Assembly: GCA_046259385.1 (NCBI GenBank)
Contig: JBJYWI010000275.1
Span: 1-25,139 of the forward strand
Length of the DNA: 25,139 nt
From: CAVWDI01 sp046259385
GTDB taxonomy: Bacteria; Chloroflexota; Anaerolineae; Anaerolineales; UBA4823
Direction: 5' to 3'
In this document: positions 23,206 to 25,139 of the stretch, piece by piece
Layout of the letters: each line of letters starts with the position of its first letter
Numbering within the stretch: the first letter of the stretch is position 1
Program-made: the position numbers and the translations under genes
The notes under the pieces: model-generated
What the model saw: only the letters and a program-made list of their open reading frames with translations
What the model was told of the DNA's origin: nothing
Databases searched by the model: none

Positions 23206-24603
23206 TTAAATATTGATCGAATGTCCTTCAACGGAATGGGCGGCTTCCATTATTGCCTCGCTCAATGATGGGTGAGCGTGCACATTCCGAGCGATTTCAT
23301 TTGCAGTCAGTTCCATCATTTGTGATATTGTTAATTCTGGTAGGAGTTCTGTCACTTCTGGGCCGATCATTTGCGCTCCCAGAATTTCACCATATTTTTC
23401 ATCGCAGATAATCTTGACCCAACCTTTGCCTTCACCAATCCCGAGTGCCTTACCATTAGCCTGGAATGGGAATCGTCCGGTTTTAACTGTGTAACCGCGT
23501 TCAACAGCCTGGGCTTCACTTAACCCAAATGAAGCAACCTGAGGATTGCAGTATGTGGCCCGTGGCATCATTTCGTAGTCCAATTTTATTGTCTCAACAC
23601 CTGCGATATTTTCTGCGCAAACTATTCCCTGAGCGGATCCAACATGGGCAAGCATCAATTTTGCGGTGACATCACCAACAGCCCAGATACCCGGCACGTT
23701 AGTACTCATTTTTTCATCTATTACAATCGCGCCGCTTTTGGTAATTTCAACTCCAAGTTCCTCAATACCAAGTTCTTTACTGTTAGGGGTGAACCCAATA
23801 GCTACAAGAGCCTGGTCAGCTTTTAATGTTTGTTGACTTTCTTTATTGCTGACAAGTACTTCCACAAGATTTTCTTTCTTGTTTAATTTTTCAACTCTGT
23901 GACCGGTAAGAACCTTAATTTTTCTTTTACTCAATTCTTTCGCGAGCTCATTCCCAATTTCTTCATCTTCAAGGGGAAGGAGAGTGGGCAACATTTCTAC
24001 GATTGTTACATTTGCACCATAAGCATTCCAAATCGTCGCAAATTCAACTCCAATCGCACCTCCACCAATAATAATCACCGATTCGGGTAAGGTTTCCTGT
24101 GTTATTGCTTCCAAGTAAGTTACTATTTTTTCTCCATCCAACTCCCAATCCGGAAGAATGGTAACTTTAGCTCCCGTTGCTACAACAATATTTTTTGATG
24201 TAATCTGGGATGTTTCTCCATTCTTATCCGAAATGGTTATTGATTCACTTGAATTGATTCTAGCGGTTCCCATAATTACATCAATGTAATTCTTTTTCAT
24301 AAGAAAGCCAACGCCTCTCGTTAATCGATCAGCGACTTTTCGGCTGCGTTTTACCGCAACGCTGTAATCCAGTTCAAGGTTATTAAAGCTAAAACCAAAC
24401 TCCTTACCTCGGTTGTGAAGTATATCTGCAACTTCAGCATTTTTTAATAAAGCCTTTGAAGGGACACATCCCACGTTGAGGCAAACGCCTCCCAACCATT
24501 TTTTTTCGATAATTGCTGTTTTTAATCCTAACTGTGATGAACGAATAGCGCAAACATAACCGGCTGGTCCGGCGCCGACCACCACGACATCATAATCACT
24601 CAT
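23206..24603 (-). CDS. lpdA: Dihydrolipoyl dehydrogenase
   Basis: The 465-residue flavoprotein reoxidises dihydrolipoamide with NAD+ as the E3 part of 2-oxoacid dehydrogenase or glycine cleavage complexes. The FAD motif GAGPAGY lies at 10-16. The redox disulfide is GGVCLNVGCVPSK (C41, C46), the NAD domain has IIGGGAIGVEFA, and the second FAD motif is AVGDVT. The catalytic dyad is in HAHPSLSE (H444, E449) near the C terminus. All active-site residues are kept. ATG 24603 has AGGAG six bases upstream. No E1, E2 or lipoyl-carrier gene lies in the window, so its partner complexes are elsewhere. It is 160 bases downstream of the iron-sulfur gene and could be cotranscribed with it. Confidence 0.95.
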   Translation of the reverse strand: MSDYDVVVVGAGPAGYVCAIRSSQLGLKTAIIEKKWLGGVCLNVGCVPSKALLKNAEVADILHNRGKEFGFSFNNLELDYSVAVKRSRKVADRLTRGVGFLMKKNYIDVIMGTARINSSESITISDKNGETSQITSKNIVVATGAKVTILPDWELDGEKIVTYLEAITQETLPESVIIIGGGAIGVEFATIWNAYGANVTIVEMLPTLLPLEDEEIGNELAKELSKRKIKVLTGHRVEKLNKKENLVEVLVSNKESQQTLKADQALVAIGFTPNSKELGIEELGVEITKSGAIVIDEKMSTNVPGIWAVGDVTAKLMLAHVGSAQGIVCAENIAGVETIKLDYEMMPRATYCNPQVASFGLSEAQAVERGYTVKTGRFPFQANGKALGIGEGKGWVKIICDEKYGEILGAQMIGPEVTELLPELTISQMMELTANEIARNVHAHPSLSEAIMEAAHSVEGHSINI

Positions 24604-24763
24604 TAATATCTCCTAACTTTGGGTTTTCTTTCAGGATTGATAAATTGAACGATCCCTTGAGTTACCCTGGTGTCATCCCAGGATTTTACCATGCAGGGTT
24701 TTGCTTAACAGATTAATATTGATTGCTATTAAGGAATTTTTATAAGGATCTCCTAAAAACATT

Positions 24764-25139
24764 TTACATCAGGAAATCCTTTTTCGATTTGAGAGAATTA
24801 AGCGGAATACTTTCTTCTACCATACGACTGCGGATGTATTTAAATATCACATTCAAAGATTGATGTTCGGGACAGATCGTTTCGCACATTCCACATCCCG
24901 AACATGTCACCAACCAGCGGATCATATCTTGACGGCTGAAATCCCGAGAATTTTCGGTTTTCTGCAATAATAAACTGCATACCGGACAGATTTCACTTGC
25001 CTTAGAGCAGAATGCACATTGTCTAAATTGGGTAATTAATTCTTCAACATTGCCTGGAAGGATTTTTTCAATATCCTTTACTGATCGGAGAAATGTACTT
25101 TTATTACGCTCGATTATTCGGGATGTGGTTTTTTTATGT
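24764..25139 (-). CDS. Cysteine-rich 4Fe-4S ferredoxin-type protein, C-terminal part (5' end outside window)
   Basis: Reading the minus strand in frame from the window edge gives about 124 residues to the stop at 24764, longer than the fragment after the internal TTG at 24967. Two cysteine motifs are visible. The first, CAFCSKASEICPVC (about 24977-25018), has the spacing C-x2-C-x6-C-x2-C. The second, CSGCGMCETICPE, is a classical C-x2-C-x2-C-x3-C-P ferredoxin motif. The second suits a [4Fe-4S] cluster; the first could hold another cluster or a zinc ion. The pair recalls HdrC/GlpC-like or hydrogenase-associated electron carriers, but I cannot name the family. The start lies beyond the window. 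Confidence 0.72.
   Translation of the reverse strand, partial: HKKTTSRIIERNKSTFLRSVKDIEKILPGNVEELITQFRQCAFCSKASEICPVCSLLLQKTENSRDFSRQDMIRWLVTCSGCGMCETICPEHQSLNVIFKYIRSRMVEESIPLNSLKSKKDFLM

Noticed and set aside
23013..23231. A 72-codon minus-strand reading frame
   Set aside because: It overlaps the end of lpd, has no ribosome site, an atypical composition and no recognisable motif; it lies in AT-rich spacer.
24666..24688. A lpd promoter (TAAAAT with TGG before it) with a CCTGG/CCAGG hairpin
   Set aside because: No -35 is present and the five-base-pair hairpin sits on the expected start point; the lpd gene may be read from upstream instead.
1..25139. tRNA, rRNA, CRISPR, insertion sequence or prophage
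   Set aside because: No intergenic stretch shows a tRNA cloverleaf, repeat-spacer array, terminal inverted repeats with a transposase, or phage genes.

Overview
The window reads as a stretch of chromosome from a moderately AT-rich bacterium (about 40% G+C by eye) with ordinary housekeeping genes and a few accessory clusters. My best guess is Chloroflexota, probably class Anaerolineae. This is inference from a class III cyclase-like/BTAD regulator, a secreted nuclease ending in a hydrophobic F-P-L-I tail, a long-linker LexA, and a COG3375 acetyltransferase beside an acylamino-acid-racemase-like enzyme. No rRNA, tRNA, CRISPR array, transposase or phage gene was found. A run of exactly 100 Ns (9269-9368) shows this is a scaffold from a draft genome or MAG.

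Layout. 1-3639 (+): the C-terminal half of fabH, then ftsH with an extended -10 promoter and a clear terminator, then a ygfZ-type folate-binding protein. 3679-8371 (-): a probable five-gene operon, read from high to low coordinates: ABC ATPase, atypical SDR/epimerase, COG3375 GNAT acetyltransferase, NSAR/OSBS-like enolase-superfamily enzyme, and KynB-type cyclase-family hydrolase. The GNAT and racemase genes overlap by ATGA. 8564-9268 and 9369-11119 (+) are two unrelated partial genes on either side of the gap: a classical SDR and an ExeM/NucH-like secreted nuclease. 11134-13796 (-): a multi-pass membrane M28 peptidase whose start overlaps the stop of a cyclase-like/BTAD regulator. Divergent from these at 14056 is a small secreted protein of unknown function with a near-consensus promoter. 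A bidirectional terminator then precedes lexA (-).

15606-21691 (+) is a compact six-gene surface-glycan cluster: UDP-ManNAc dehydrogenase-like, hexapeptide acetyltransferase, GT4, FkbM methyltransferase, GT4, GT4. It ends head-on against the primary sigma factor gene (-), with the two stop codons sharing TTAA. rpoD has a near-consensus promoter of its own. The window closes with dihydrolipoyl dehydrogenase (-) and the C-terminal part of a cysteine-rich iron-sulfur protein (-).

How genes may work together. The most interesting unit is 3679-6464. A GNAT acyltransferase plus an NSAR-like racemase are the first two steps of the known N-succinylamino-acid route from D- to L-amino acids. The usual M20 desuccinylase is absent, and a metal-dependent cyclase/KynB-family hydrolase sits in the third position. 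That it replaces the desuccinylase is a hypothesis. Second, lexA looks self-repressed: a GAACATATGTTT box lies in the spacer of its own promoter. Third, the cyclase-like domain of the BTAD regulator lacks the usual substrate-specifying residues and may be a sensor rather than an enzyme.
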